A stretch of 64,000 nt of DNA from NCBI GenBank assembly GCA_017450705.1, contig JAFSTC010000048.1:45906-109905 (forward strand). Reading direction: 5' to 3'. Below are positions 15,252-25,185 of the stretch, in pieces. The translations under genes were made by a program, and so were the position numbers. Numbering within the stretch: the stretch's first letter is position 1; the number at the start of each line of letters is the position of its first letter. Source of the stretch: Lentisphaeria bacterium. Its GTDB lineage: Bacteria; Verrucomicrobiota; Lentisphaeria; Victivallales; Victivallaceae. The notes below the pieces were generated by a model that did no database searches, was not told the DNA's origin, and saw only the letters and a program-made list of their open reading frames with translations.

Positions 15252-18008
15252 ATGAAGAACACCGTTATCCTGTCGGCCGTCCTGCTCTGCGCCGCCTGTT
15301 TTGCCGCGGCCCCGCAGGAAGGGATCGCTTCCGCGCGGATCTTTGCCGTCGATTACACCAAAAGTCAGGAGACCGTCAAGGCGCAGTTTGCCAAGGGCAG
15401 CCCCGAGGGGCGGCTCCTGCCCGCCGGGCGGCCTCTGCGCTTCGACTTCGATCCGCTCTCGACCACCAACTACGGTCTTCAGGTGGGGGCTGACCGCGCC
15501 GCCGTGCGCTATGAGGGAAAGGGCAATTTTCCGGCCAAAGCCGGGAGCATCGAGATGACAATCAAAAACTGCGACTGGGAGTACAAGGATTCCCAAGTCC
15601 ATATGTTCCTCAATCTCGTGTCGAAGGATGTCCTGCTCTGCGTCTACAAGCACCGTACCGACGGGATCGGCGTCTATGCCCGGAACAACCTGACCAAAAA
15701 GGCCCTCTTCCTCCGGCTCATGCCCAAGGACTGGCAGACGGGCAGCGTCCACCATTTGACCTACACCTGGGACGGAACGGGCAACTCGGCGCTCTATCTG
15801 GACGGACTGCAGGTCCGCAAGGGCTTCGTCGAACTTCCCGAGACCGCCGCGCGGTACGTCGACATCGGTCCCACGGGGAAACTCGGCGCCGAGGGGCACA
15901 CCGCCATCGGTCACGTGCGCATCTATGACCGGGCCCTGACCGAAAGGGAGGTCGTCGTCGTCGCGGGAGAACTCATCCCCGAACTCAAAAAGAAGGGGCT
16001 CGCTTCCGTTCAGGAGATCGTCATGGCCCCCAGCCCGTGGTTCAAGAACCGGGTGAGGCTCGGTCTGGAGGCGCTGGACGGAAATTATGTTCCTTCCCCC
16101 TTCGAACCCGTTTCCGCCAAGGGTTCGACCCTCTCCGCGTGGGGGCGAAAGTACGACTTCGGCGGCAGCGGCATCCTGGATCAGGTCACGGCCCGGGGCG
16201 AGAAGCTTCTGCGCAAGAGCGTCAACCTCACCGTCAACGGCAAGGAACTGAAACTGGGGGATTTCAAGGTCCTCAAGCAGGAGAAGGGCCGGATCGAATT
16301 CACCAAAACGGCGGCCAACGCCAGTCTCGCCGGGACTTTCGAGTACGACGGCATGGTGCATTTCCGCCTGACCCTCCGCCCGGGGGAGAGGGTTGAGGAG
16401 ATGACGCTCCGGATGCCCATGGGGAAAAACGCCGCCGAACTTCTGCATTTCGTGGGCGCCACCGACCGCATCGGCGGGGACTACGGCCCCACCAGCCCCA
16501 AGGCGAGCAACACCATCGAACTTGCCCAAAATCCGGGCGTCCTCTGGCAGAAGCGCTTCGGGACCCACGTCTGGATGGGCTCCACCCGCAGCGGGCTCCA
16601 GTATTTCGTCGGCAGCGAGCAGTACTGCTATCCCCGCAAGCGGAGCGATCTCTTCGAAGTCGTGCGCAATCCGGACGGCAGCGCGGACTTTCTCGTGAAG
16701 ATGGTCGTGAAACCCCTTCCCGACAACGCGCCCAAAGAGTTCACTCTCGATTTCGGATTCATCGCAACGCCGGTCAAGCCCCTTCCGGAAGGCTGGCGCG
16801 CCATGACCATGAGCGCCCAGTACGACGCCTTCAAGGGCAAGATCCGCGGCAGCATCCTCGTCTACTGGCCGGACGAGTGGGTCCAGATCAGTCTCGACCC
16901 GGAGGCCAGCCGGGGACTCAACAAAGAGCGTGTTTCCGCCAAGGTCCGGCGTGACCGGGCCGAGGGAAGAAAGATCGTTCCCTACTGGGACCGCCGGCAT
17001 CTGCCCATCTCCCAGAAGAACAAGGTCAACCCCGACGCCGAGGGCATCTACCGGGAGTGGAGCCCCGATCCCCAGCGCACCCGGGCCAGCCGCGACTGGA
17101 TGCGCTGCGCCTCGACCACCGCCTGGTCCGATTACCTCGTGTGGTGCGTCGATCAGTGGGGCAAGGTCTTCGGGACCATCGACGGCGCGTATCTCGACGA
17201 AATGGCCCTCGATCCCAACAAGAGCGCCCGCTCCGGCGGCGGCTATACCGACTTCGACGGCGAGCGCCGCCCCACCTACTCGTGGAAAGCGGACCGCGAC
17301 CTCTACAAGCGCATCCACTACATCGTCGCCAAAAACAACGGGAATCTTCCCCCGTGGGGCATCGCCCACTGTTCGGCCACGAACATGATGGAGCTCCTCT
17401 CGGGCTTCACCATCATGCTCACGGGCGAACACCTTTACAGCGGCTACTTCCCCGACGATCCCGTGCTGATCCCCCCGAAGCACGACAAGCTGTACTATTA
17501 CAGTTACAGTCTGCCCATGGAGCGTGTCCGCGGCGAATTCTTCCACCGCCAGTGGGGCGGGGTCATCACCTGGGCGCCCTGCCTCAAAAACCAGCGGGAC
17601 ATCATGACCCATCCCACGCCCACCCGCGACATGATGAGCCGCATCATGCACGCCGACGTGATCTTCTGGCCCCTGTGGTGCAACAAAAAAGAGATCTACA
17701 AGGTGGAGGAGATCCGCCGCAGGTGGGACATCGGCGATCCCGCCGTCGAGTTCACGCCCTACTGGGAGAACAAAGTCATCACCAGCCCGACCCCCGATGT
17801 GTATATCAGCTTCTACGACAAAAAGGGTGAAAAGCTGGTGCTGGTGAGCAACCTCGCCCGCGTGCCGCAGAAGATCTCGATCCAGCTCCCCGCCGACGCG
17901 AAGACGGCCGTCAACGCCGAGACGGGCAAGGAGATCCCGATCTCCGGAAGAAAAGTCGAGATCGAACTGCCCCGCAACGACTTCACTTTCCTCATCGTCA
18001 AAAAATAA
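15252..18008 (+). CDS. Secreted LamG-like + glycoside hydrolase-like (DUF6067-type) protein, copy 1
   Basis: The 918-residue protein has a signal peptide (MKNTVILSAVLLCAACFAAA). Residues about 75-245 form a LamG/concanavalin-like domain (YGLQVGADRAAVRYEGKGNF ... AIGHVRIYDRALTEREV). The central region is beta-rich (FGATPVKPLP-type segment near 505), then a barrel-like part with ILVYWPDEW, DGAYLDEMALDPNK, a MELLSGFTIMLTGEHLYSGY segment and a C-terminal beta sheet (KISIQLPADAKT ... NDFTFLIVKK). This layout matches large 'glycoside hydrolase domain-containing' (DUF6067-like) proteins of Lentisphaerae. The acidic DGAYLDE and TGEHLYSG sites are candidates for catalysis. GAGGAGACATCTC precedes the ATG. 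It is followed by a near-identical copy. Confidence 0.72.
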   Translation: MKNTVILSAVLLCAACFAAAPQEGIASARIFAVDYTKSQETVKAQFAKGSPEGRLLPAGRPLRFDFDPLSTTNYGLQVGADRAAVRYEGKGNFPAKAGSIEMTIKNCDWEYKDSQVHMFLNLVSKDVLLCVYKHRTDGIGVYARNNLTKKALFLRLMPKDWQTGSVHHLTYTWDGTGNSALYLDGLQVRKGFVELPETAARYVDIGPTGKLGAEGHTAIGHVRIYDRALTEREVVVVAGELIPELKKKGLASVQEIVMAPSPWFKNRVRLGLEALDGNYVPSPFEPVSAKGSTLSAWGRKYDFGGSGILDQVTARGEKLLRKSVNLTVNGKELKLGDFKVLKQEKGRIEFTKTAANASLAGTFEYDGMVHFRLTLRPGERVEEMTLRMPMGKNAAELLHFVGATDRIGGDYGPTSPKASNTIELAQNPGVLWQKRFGTHVWMGSTRSGLQYFVGSEQYCYPRKRSDLFEVVRNPDGSADFLVKMVVKPLPDNAPKEFTLDFGFIATPVKPLPEGWRAMTMSAQYDAFKGKIRGSILVYWPDEWVQISLDPEASRGLNKERVSAKVRRDRAEGRKIVPYWDRRHLPISQKNKVNPDAEGIYREWSPDPQRTRASRDWMRCASTTAWSDYLVWCVDQWGKVFGTIDGAYLDEMALDPNKSARSGGGYTDFDGERRPTYSWKADRDLYKRIHYIVAKNNGNLPPWGIAHCSATNMMELLSGFTIMLTGEHLYSGYFPDDPVLIPPKHDKLYYYSYSLPMERVRGEFFHRQWGGVITWAPCLKNQRDIMTHPTPTRDMMSRIMHADVIFWPLWCNKKEIYKVEEIRRRWDIGDPAVEFTPYWENKVITSPTPDVYISFYDKKGEKLVLVSNLARVPQKISIQLPADAKTAVNAETGKEIPISGRKVEIELPRNDFTFLIVKK

Positions 18009-18034
18009 CCCGACAACAAGGAAGAGAGGGAGCT

Positions 18035-20800
18035 ATGAAAAACACCGTCATCCTGTCGGCTGTCCTGCTCGGCGCGTTTGCCGCCGAACTCGCCGCGGCC
18101 CCGAAACCCGAAGAGATCGCTTCTGCGCGGATCTTTTCCGTCGATTACACCAAAAGTCAGGAGTCCGTCAAGGCCCAGCTGGCCAAAGGCAATCCCGAGG
18201 GCAAACTCCTGCCCGCGGGCCGGCCGCTGCGCTTCGACTTCGACCCGCTGTCGACCACCAACTACGGTCTTCAGGTGGGGGCCGACCGCGTCGCCGTGCG
18301 CTACGAGGGGAAGGGCAACTTCCCGACCCGGGGCGGGACCATCGAGCTCACGATCAAAAACTGCGACTGGGAGTACAAGGCGGCAAAGGTCCACATGTTC
18401 CTTTCCCCCGTCTCGAAGGATCTCATCATGTACGTTTACAAGCACAGCAATGACGGGATCGGGGTCTACGCCAAGAACAACCGCACCAAAAAGACCCTCT
18501 TCCTGCGGGCCATGCCCAAGAACTGGGAGAGCAACAGCATCCATCACCTGGCCTACACCTGGGACGGCACGGGCAACTCCGTGCTCTATCTTGACGGCCA
18601 GATGGTCCGCAAGGGCTTCATCGAACTGCCGGAGAGCCCCGTGCCGTACTTCACCGTCGGCACCACGGCGAAATGGGCCGCCAACGGCCACACCGCCATC
18701 GGTCACGTGCGCATCTATGACCGGGCGCTCTCCGACAAGGAGATCATCCTCGTCACGGGAGAACTGATCCCCGAACTCAAAAAGAAAGGACTTCAGATCG
18801 TGGAAGAGATCGTCATGGCCCCCAGCCCGTGGTTCAAGAACAAGGAAAAACTCGGGCTCGAAGCACTGGACGGCAATTACGTGCCTTTCCCCTTCAGCCC
18901 CGTTTCCGCGAAGGGTTCGACCCTCTCCGCCTGGGCGCGCACCTACGATTTCGGCGGCAGCGGCATCCTGGATCAGGTCACGGCGAAAGACGAGAAACTC
19001 CTGCGCAAAAGCGTCAATCTCACGGTCAACGGCAAGGAGCTGAAGCTGGGGGATTTCAAGGTCCTCAAGCAGGAAAAGGGCCGGATCGAATTCACCAAAA
19101 CGGCGGCCAATGCCGATCTGAAAGGCACCTTCGAGTATGACGGCATGGTGCATTTCCGCCTGACCCTCCGGCCGGGGGAGAAGGTGAACGAGATGACGCT
19201 CCGCGTCCCCATGAGCAAAAGCGCCTCGGAACTGCTTCACTTCGTGGGCGCCACCGACCGCATCGGCGGGGACTACGGCCCCACCAGCCCCAAGGGGAGC
19301 AACACCTTCAAACTGGACGAAAAGCCCGGCGTCGTCTGGCAGAAGCGCTTCGGGACCCACACCTGGCTGGGGTCCACCCGCAGCGGTCTGCAGTATTTCG
19401 TCGGCAGTGAGCAGTATTGCTACCCCCGCAAGCGGACCGATCTCCTGGAGATCGTGCGCAACGCCGACGGCAGCGCGGATTTCCTCGTGAAGATGGTCGT
19501 GAAGCCCCTTCCGGACAACGCGCCGAAAGAATTCACCCTCGACTTCGGCTTCATCGCCACGCCGGTCAAGCCGCTGCCCGCGGGCTGGCGCGCCATGACC
19601 ATGAGCGCCCAGTACGATTCCTTCAAGGGCAAGATCCGGGGCAGTCTCCTCGTCTACTGGCCGGATGAATGGGCCCAGATCAGCCTCGATCCCGAGCCCA
19701 CCCGGGGCCTCAACAAACAGCGCACCATCGACAAGGTCCGCCGCGACCGGGCCGAGGGAAGAAAGGTCATTCCCTACTGGAACCGCCGCCATCTGCCCAT
19801 CTCTCAGAACCACAAAATCAACCCGGACGCCGAGGGCATTTATCTCGACTGGAGTCCTGATCCCCAGCGCACCCGGTCCAGCCGCGACTGGATGCGCTGC
19901 TCCGGGACCACCGAATGGGCCGATTATCTCGTCTGGTGCATCGACCGCTGGGGCAAGGTCTTCGGTCCCATCGACGGCGCGTATTTCGACGAAATGATCC
20001 TGGATCCCAACAAAAACGCCCGTTCCGGCGGCGGCTATACCGACTTCGACGGCGAGCGCCGTCCCACCTATTCGTGGCTGGCGGACCGCGACATCTACAA
20101 GCGCATGCACTACGTGATTTCCAAAGGGAACGGCGGCGCGCCCCCGTGGAGCATCGCCCACTGCTCGGCCACGACCATGATGGAGCTGTTCTCGCAGTTC
20201 ACCGTGTTCCTCACTGGCGAGCATCTCTACAGCGGCTACTTCCCCGACGATCCCGTGCTGATCCCGCCCAAGCACGACAAACTGTATTACTACAGCTACT
20301 GCCTGCCCATGGAGCGGATCCGCGGCGAGTTCTTCCACCGCCAGTGGGGCGCGATCATCGCCTGGCTGCCCTGCCTCAAAAACCAGCGGGACATCATGGA
20401 GCATCCGACCCCCACCCGGGATCTGATGAGCCGCATCATGCACGGCGACGTGATCTTCTGGCCCCTGTGGTGCAACAAAAAAGAGATCTACAAGGTGGAG
20501 GAGATCCGCCGCAAGTGGGATATCGGCAATCCCGCCGTCGAGTTCATCCCCTACTGGGAGAACAAGGTCATCACCGCTTCGGCGCCCGACGTCGTCATCA
20601 GCTTCTACGACAAGAAGGGCGAGAAACTGGTTCTGGTGAGCAACCTCGCCCGCGTGCCGCAGAAGATTTCGATCCAGCTCCCCGCCGACGCGAAGACGGT
20701 CGTCAACGCGGAGACGGACAAGGAGATCCCGATCTCCGGCGGCAAAGTCGAGATCGAACTGCCCCGCAACGATTTCGGCTTCTTCATCGTCAAAAAGTGA
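18035..20800 (+). CDS. Secreted LamG-like + glycoside hydrolase-like (DUF6067-type) protein, copy 2
   Basis: The 921-residue protein is a tandem duplicate of the preceding gene and is collinear throughout: same signal peptide (MKNTVILSAVLLGAFAAEL), LamG-like domain, DFGFIATPVKPLP segment, YWPDEWAQISLDPEP, DGAYFDEMILDPNKN, LTGEHLYSGYFPDDPV and the same C-terminal sheet. Differences cluster in surface-like positions of the N-terminal domain (for example APKPEEIASARIFS and KWAANGHTAIGHV), while the putative acidic sites are kept, so both copies are probably active. AGAGAGGGAGCT precedes the ATG, 26 bases after copy 1. Duplication with retained sites suggests either dosage or slightly different binding specificity. 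Confidence 0.72.
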   Translation: MKNTVILSAVLLGAFAAELAAAPKPEEIASARIFSVDYTKSQESVKAQLAKGNPEGKLLPAGRPLRFDFDPLSTTNYGLQVGADRVAVRYEGKGNFPTRGGTIELTIKNCDWEYKAAKVHMFLSPVSKDLIMYVYKHSNDGIGVYAKNNRTKKTLFLRAMPKNWESNSIHHLAYTWDGTGNSVLYLDGQMVRKGFIELPESPVPYFTVGTTAKWAANGHTAIGHVRIYDRALSDKEIILVTGELIPELKKKGLQIVEEIVMAPSPWFKNKEKLGLEALDGNYVPFPFSPVSAKGSTLSAWARTYDFGGSGILDQVTAKDEKLLRKSVNLTVNGKELKLGDFKVLKQEKGRIEFTKTAANADLKGTFEYDGMVHFRLTLRPGEKVNEMTLRVPMSKSASELLHFVGATDRIGGDYGPTSPKGSNTFKLDEKPGVVWQKRFGTHTWLGSTRSGLQYFVGSEQYCYPRKRTDLLEIVRNADGSADFLVKMVVKPLPDNAPKEFTLDFGFIATPVKPLPAGWRAMTMSAQYDSFKGKIRGSLLVYWPDEWAQISLDPEPTRGLNKQRTIDKVRRDRAEGRKVIPYWNRRHLPISQNHKINPDAEGIYLDWSPDPQRTRSSRDWMRCSGTTEWADYLVWCIDRWGKVFGPIDGAYFDEMILDPNKNARSGGGYTDFDGERRPTYSWLADRDIYKRMHYVISKGNGGAPPWSIAHCSATTMMELFSQFTVFLTGEHLYSGYFPDDPVLIPPKHDKLYYYSYCLPMERIRGEFFHRQWGAIIAWLPCLKNQRDIMEHPTPTRDLMSRIMHGDVIFWPLWCNKKEIYKVEEIRRKWDIGNPAVEFIPYWENKVITASAPDVVISFYDKKGEKLVLVSNLARVPQKISIQLPADAKTVVNAETDKEIPISGGKVEIELPRNDFGFFIVKK

Positions 20801-20813
20801 CGGGGGGTCTCCC

Positions 20814-21902
20814 ATGGCGAAGAAAAACTGGAAAATCATCCCCGTCGACGATTTCGTGATCTTCAAGGCCACCGACGACATCGTCGAGGGCGTCAATGCG
20901 GCTTATGCCCGGTCGAACGCGGCCAACAGGGCCTTCATCGAAAGCCGCCCCGTGCCCGTGCCGACCGCGCCCGTCTCAGGGACCTTCATCTGCGCCCAGC
21001 CCCCCAACTACCGGGGGCTGCCCATGCTCCACGCCTCGGCGGAGGACTGGGCAAAGAAGTTCGAGCTCTTCAAAACCTTCGGCGTCGACACCGTCATCTT
21101 TCAGGCGGCGGTGTGGAACGAGCTGGAGACGGTCTACTATCCCAGCCGCCGTTTCGCCGGATTCCGGTGTTTCGACCAGATCGGCAACGTGCTGACCGCG
21201 GCGGAGAGGACCGGAATAGGCGTCTATCTCGGCGGCTACGGCTCCGCTTCCGGCTGGTGCATGGGCCGCGATCCCGGGTTCGTCGAGCAGGAGAAGCAGA
21301 ACCACTTCGCCGTTCAGGACGAGCTCTTCGAGCTTTACGCCGGCCGGTTCAAGGGGATCTACTTCGCGCCCGAGACCGCCTACCGGGGCGAGCGGGATCT
21401 CTATGCGGAAAAGATGCTCAACTCCATCTACCGCGACTTCTGCGGCCGCCTCAAAAAGCTCCATCCCGGGTGCGAGATCCTCATGTCCCCCGCGACGAAG
21501 TATTTCGAGGGGAAGCTGGAGGAGATGGTCGCGTCGTGGAACGCGATCCTCGACGGCGTTCAACTGGACATCATGGCGCCGCAGGACTCCATCGGCTGCT
21601 GCGGCAACAGTCTGGAACATCAGGAGACCATGTTCAAGGTCTGGCGCCGGATCTGCGACGGGAAGAACATCCGCTTCTGGAGCAACGTGGAGCTGTTCGA
21701 GGACGTCGACTGTTCGCTGGTCGACCCGCTGATCCCGGCGGATCCCCGGCGCGTGGCCCATCAGATGTGCCACGCCCTGAAAGTCGCCGAAAAACTGATC
21801 AGCTGGGAGATGCTCTATCTCACCGACGACAGCAGCGGTCCCCGGGCCCGGGCGCTCCGGGAGTTCCTGCAGAAGTGCGGCTCCGCCTCCCGGGCGCGCT
21901 GA
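20814..21902 (+). CDS. DUF4434-like glycosyl hydrolase-type barrel protein
   Basis: This 362-residue protein lacks a signal peptide (MAKKNWKIIPVDDFVIFK). From residue 58 it reads like DUF4434 proteins: SGTFICAQPPNY, then SAEDWAKKFELFKTFGVDTV, VYLGGYGSASGW, FKGIYFAPETAYRG and a late VQLDIMAPQDSIG. The Glu in APETAYRG and the Asp in LDIMAPQDS sit at strand ends where TIM-barrel hydrolases hold their catalytic acids. No activity is established for the family. It is 13 bases after the second DUF6067-like gene with GGGGGTCTCCC before the ATG, so it is the last gene of the operon. It ends facing the M19 gene on the opposite strand; no terminator is seen in the 40-base gap. Confidence 0.72.
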   Translation: MAKKNWKIIPVDDFVIFKATDDIVEGVNAAYARSNAANRAFIESRPVPVPTAPVSGTFICAQPPNYRGLPMLHASAEDWAKKFELFKTFGVDTVIFQAAVWNELETVYYPSRRFAGFRCFDQIGNVLTAAERTGIGVYLGGYGSASGWCMGRDPGFVEQEKQNHFAVQDELFELYAGRFKGIYFAPETAYRGERDLYAEKMLNSIYRDFCGRLKKLHPGCEILMSPATKYFEGKLEEMVASWNAILDGVQLDIMAPQDSIGCCGNSLEHQETMFKVWRRICDGKNIRFWSNVELFEDVDCSLVDPLIPADPRRVAHQMCHALKVAEKLISWEMLYLTDDSSGPRARALREFLQKCGSASRAR

Positions 21903-21942
21903 AGGGCCTTGACGCAGGTTCCGGTCCCGGCGTCACGACGGT

Positions 21943-23181
21943 TTATGCCTGATTGGCGTCCAGAACGCGCAGGAAATTCTGCCCGAGGATCTTCGCGATG
22001 TCGTCGTCGCTGAAGTTGCGGACGACCAGACCCACGGTGAAAAGAGGCCAGTTGATCCATGCCAGACTGCCGGTCTGGGATTCCCCCGGTTTGGCGGGCG
22101 CGTGGGGGTGCTTCTCCCAGTTGCCCCACCATTTGCCGGAATACTCGCTCCGGGGATAGCCGCGCATCTGATACACCTCTTCTGGCCAGCGGCGGCTGTA
22201 CTGCAGATCGGTGCCGATCCCCACGTGATCGACGCCGACGAGTTTGCTGATGTATTCGATATGGTCGAGCACCTGGTTCAAGTCGTCGCTGCCGCCGATC
22301 ATGCCGGCATAGGTGTAGACGCCCACCATGCCGCCGCCGTCGGCGATGGCTTTGATCGTCTCATCGTCCTTGCAGCGGCAGAAATCGAACAGCGCCTTCG
22401 CCGCCGTGTGGCTGGCCATGATCGGTTTCCGCGAGAATTTCGCGGCCTCGATGGAGCTGCGGCTGCCGGTGTGCGGCACGTCGACGATGATCCCGGCCTG
22501 ATTCAGACGGGCGATCAGTTCCCGTCCCAGATCGCTGATTCCGCCGTTGGCCGGCTCCGTACAGCCGTCGGCGGCGAAATTGCGGCGGTTGTAAGAGAGG
22601 TGCATCAATCGGACGCCCATTCTCCGCCAGTCGTCGATCCAGTGCAGTTCGCGCTGACCGTCTTCCATCTCGCCCACGACCGGAGGCCCGTTGACGCTCC
22701 AGACGACGGCGATCTTGCCCTCGGCGTTGATGCGTCTGATGTCATCGCAGCTGCCCGCCTGAGCGATGGTGTCGCTGAAGTGGCGCAGCAGCTGGATGTT
22801 GCACGCCATGCGCCGGATATCCTCCTCCCGGGATTTGCCCTCTGCGACGGTCTGCACCATACAGTTCAATCCGCTTGCCCGCAGGGCCCTGCGGAAATAT
22901 GCCGCGCACTCCGGATCATCGCAGCACTCGTCGTACTGCATCCACTCGATGCGCTTGCTCAGTTCGCGGCTGCCGACATATTTGTCCTTGAGTTCGTTCC
23001 ACGCGGTCACCGTTTTGTGGTTCCAGCAGGCCGAGGGGAGAAAACCGAAGTGATCCATGGCGAACAAATTGCGGTGGAGTTCCAGACCGTGTTCCAGCTG
23101 CGCCGGGGTCGGTTTGAGACAGGCCAGCGCACTGTTGAAGGCTTTTTCGTGATTCTCGCAGAGAAAATCCATTTTGTGCAT
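21943..23181 (-). CDS. M19 (membrane dipeptidase) family homologue with altered metal ligands
   Basis: The 412-residue protein aligns with the M19 renal-dipeptidase family: LSYNRRNFAADGCTEPANGG, GIIVDVPHTGSRSSIEAAKF, PIMASHTAAKAL and VGVDHVGIGTDL are all recognisable. M19 enzymes hydrolyse dipeptides with a two-zinc site. Here the first His-x-Asp (usually DGHND) appears as MDHFGF, and the bridging Glu (usually VEGGH) is replaced in VVWSVNGPP. The later His and Asp ligands are kept. Loss of the bridging Glu would impair a binuclear site, so the activity may have changed. No signal peptide is seen. It is the last gene of the GntR operon, 45 bases after the beta-helix gene. The start could also be the second ATG at 23172. 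Confidence 0.8.
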   Translation of the reverse strand: MHKMDFLCENHEKAFNSALACLKPTPAQLEHGLELHRNLFAMDHFGFLPSACWNHKTVTAWNELKDKYVGSRELSKRIEWMQYDECCDDPECAAYFRRALRASGLNCMVQTVAEGKSREEDIRRMACNIQLLRHFSDTIAQAGSCDDIRRINAEGKIAVVWSVNGPPVVGEMEDGQRELHWIDDWRRMGVRLMHLSYNRRNFAADGCTEPANGGISDLGRELIARLNQAGIIVDVPHTGSRSSIEAAKFSRKPIMASHTAAKALFDFCRCKDDETIKAIADGGGMVGVYTYAGMIGGSDDLNQVLDHIEYISKLVGVDHVGIGTDLQYSRRWPEEVYQMRGYPRSEYSGKWWGNWEKHPHAPAKPGESQTGSLAWINWPLFTVGLVVRNFSDDDIAKILGQNFLRVLDANQA

Positions 23182-23226
23182 ATTCCTTTTTATGGCATGA
23201 CATCCATCGGGGCGAAACAGCCTTTT

Positions 23227-25185
23227 TTACCTGACTCCGGGGACGGGCATGCTGATGCCCAGAGACGAGAGCGTTTTCATCGCGGAAACGGTCCTGCGGA
23301 ATCTTTCATTGAAAAATGTCATGTCTTCGTGCTGCTGCAGGGCGCCGAACGCGGGGACTTCGCCTTTGAAATATCCGCTTTCGAAGCCGGGCAGGGCGGG
23401 ATATTCTTTTCCGCCGGCGGTAAACGGTTTCGAGATATCGACCGCCCCGGAAAGCGCCGGGGAGTTTTCGGCGAGGGACAGATCGGGCAGTCCGGCAAGC
23501 CCCTTTTCTTTCCAGATGCCGGCGGAGTCTTTCACGCCGACGACCTTGTTGAGTTTGGGAACTTTTTTATCCCGGCGGGGCTTGTCGGGGGCTTGGAACT
23601 GATAGAGCAGATTGGGACCTGCCAGTTCGTGGCTGTCCGTGGCATGCCAGGGATGATCCTTGAAGATATTGTTGATGACGAAAAACGGCATGACTTTGCG
23701 GAAAGTCCGCGAAAAACGGCTGACCGTGAAGGGCACGCCGGTGTCCCGTCCGCCCCAGAAAGTATTGTGGTAGATAAACGTCTTTTCGTGGTCGGAAAGC
23801 TTGGGGATCTCCTTTTTCTCCTGCCGGGGAGAGGCTTTGTAGATCCTGCCCAGCTTCGCATAGCAGTGGACGAGGATGTGCTGCCCGTCGTGCCTGGCCT
23901 GGATGAAAAGATTGTTGTAGTGGTATTCTTCTCTTTGCGCCTGGGGATTGCAGTATTCGTGGATGCGCAGCGGGATCCCGCAGTTCATCACGAGATTGCG
24001 GAAAAACCGCCCCGTGGTGAGAGAGCATGTCACGATCCCCACGCTGGACATGCCGTGGATCACGTTGCCCGAAACGGTCATATCCGGTCCGAACGCGCGG
24101 ATGCCGATCAGGCCCTGCACGATGATATTGTCGGCGATCTTCGAACCGGGACCGTAATTGGCGACGCCGATATCGTCGGAAAGCGCCGTGCCGATGATGT
24201 ATTTGAATATTTCGTACAGCGCGCCGCCCCGCATGTCCTTGGGACTTCTCTGCATGAAGAGGTCGTTCCGGATGAAGCCGCAGGTCATGATGTTGTTTCT
24301 GACCGTCGTGGCCGAGGCGGTCTTGTCGATGCGGACCCGGGATCCGCCGTGCATGAGCAGACAGTTTTCGATGGAATTGTTCGAGGACTTCCCCGTGATG
24401 CGGATCTGGATCCTCGAGGCGCGGATGTGCAGATCCTTCAAAACGATGAAAGAGGCGTCTTCGAGCAGGAACCCTTCGCCGTAAGTGGCGGTGATGCGGC
24501 ATTTCGAAATATCCTGCCCCCCCGCCAGGCGGATATAGAGATACCCGTTTTTCCAGCCGGCCAGCACACGGCCGATGACCTCCCAGAAATTTTCCCGCTT
24601 GCGCCCCAGATTTTCATGGGTGAATTTGACCTGATCGGGCATCCGCAGCAGATCAAGTCCGGCCAACCGTTTGCAGCCGGGACCGAATTTGCTCACGATA
24701 TACACATCGGTGATCTCTTCCGGCAGAACTTTTCTCTGCGGCAGCGCCATCGTCAGGGGATTTATATAAGCGATCATCGCCCCGTCCTTCATCACGAGGT
24801 CGGGCCGTTTTTCGAGCGGCGTTTTCCAGACATTTTCGCCGACCTCCGGCGCGGGCTGCCAATCGGTCAGGACTTTGCCGGGCGCCTGAACGATGGAGAG
24901 GTATTCCCCGTTTCCGCTCCGGGTCCCCGCAATGGTTATTTCCGCCCCGCGGCGGCCGGATCTCCGCAGAACGGCGTGTTCGGAAAAAACGCCGGGCAGA
25001 AGTCTTACCGTATCCCCCGGCTTCGCCTTTTCGAAAGCCCTGACGATGGTTTTGAGCGGCGCATTCCGCGTTCCGGGAGCGTTGTCGTCGCCCCGGGGGG
25101 AAACGAAGATCTCCGCTCCCGCAAGTCCCGAAAGGGCGGCGCATATCAGCGCCCCAAGGCAAAGCGTTTTCGGTGTTCCCTTCAT
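23227..25185 (-). CDS. Secreted right-handed parallel beta-helix protein (polysaccharide lyase/epimerase-like)
   Basis: The 652-residue product has a signal peptide (MKGTPKTLCLGALICAALSG) and then the DUF1565-type opening EIFVSPRGDDNAPGTRNAPL with KPGDTVRLLPGVFSEH, which begins most pectate-lyase-like beta-helices. The middle is a ladder of short beta repeats with many Asn residues (IRITGKSSNNSIENCLLMHG, ATTVRNNIMTCG, GSKIADNIIVQGLIG, VSGNVIHGMSSVG). Proteins of this fold cut or epimerise acidic polysaccharides or simply bind them; the catalytic type is not clear. The TAA of the upstream phosphoesterase abuts this ATG, and GGAG lies in front, so the two are translationally coupled in the GntR operon. 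Confidence 0.83.
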   Translation of the reverse strand: MKGTPKTLCLGALICAALSGLAGAEIFVSPRGDDNAPGTRNAPLKTIVRAFEKAKPGDTVRLLPGVFSEHAVLRRSGRRGAEITIAGTRSGNGEYLSIVQAPGKVLTDWQPAPEVGENVWKTPLEKRPDLVMKDGAMIAYINPLTMALPQRKVLPEEITDVYIVSKFGPGCKRLAGLDLLRMPDQVKFTHENLGRKRENFWEVIGRVLAGWKNGYLYIRLAGGQDISKCRITATYGEGFLLEDASFIVLKDLHIRASRIQIRITGKSSNNSIENCLLMHGGSRVRIDKTASATTVRNNIMTCGFIRNDLFMQRSPKDMRGGALYEIFKYIIGTALSDDIGVANYGPGSKIADNIIVQGLIGIRAFGPDMTVSGNVIHGMSSVGIVTCSLTTGRFFRNLVMNCGIPLRIHEYCNPQAQREEYHYNNLFIQARHDGQHILVHCYAKLGRIYKASPRQEKKEIPKLSDHEKTFIYHNTFWGGRDTGVPFTVSRFSRTFRKVMPFFVINNIFKDHPWHATDSHELAGPNLLYQFQAPDKPRRDKKVPKLNKVVGVKDSAGIWKEKGLAGLPDLSLAENSPALSGAVDISKPFTAGGKEYPALPGFESGYFKGEVPAFGALQQHEDMTFFNERFRRTVSAMKTLSSLGISMPVPGVR

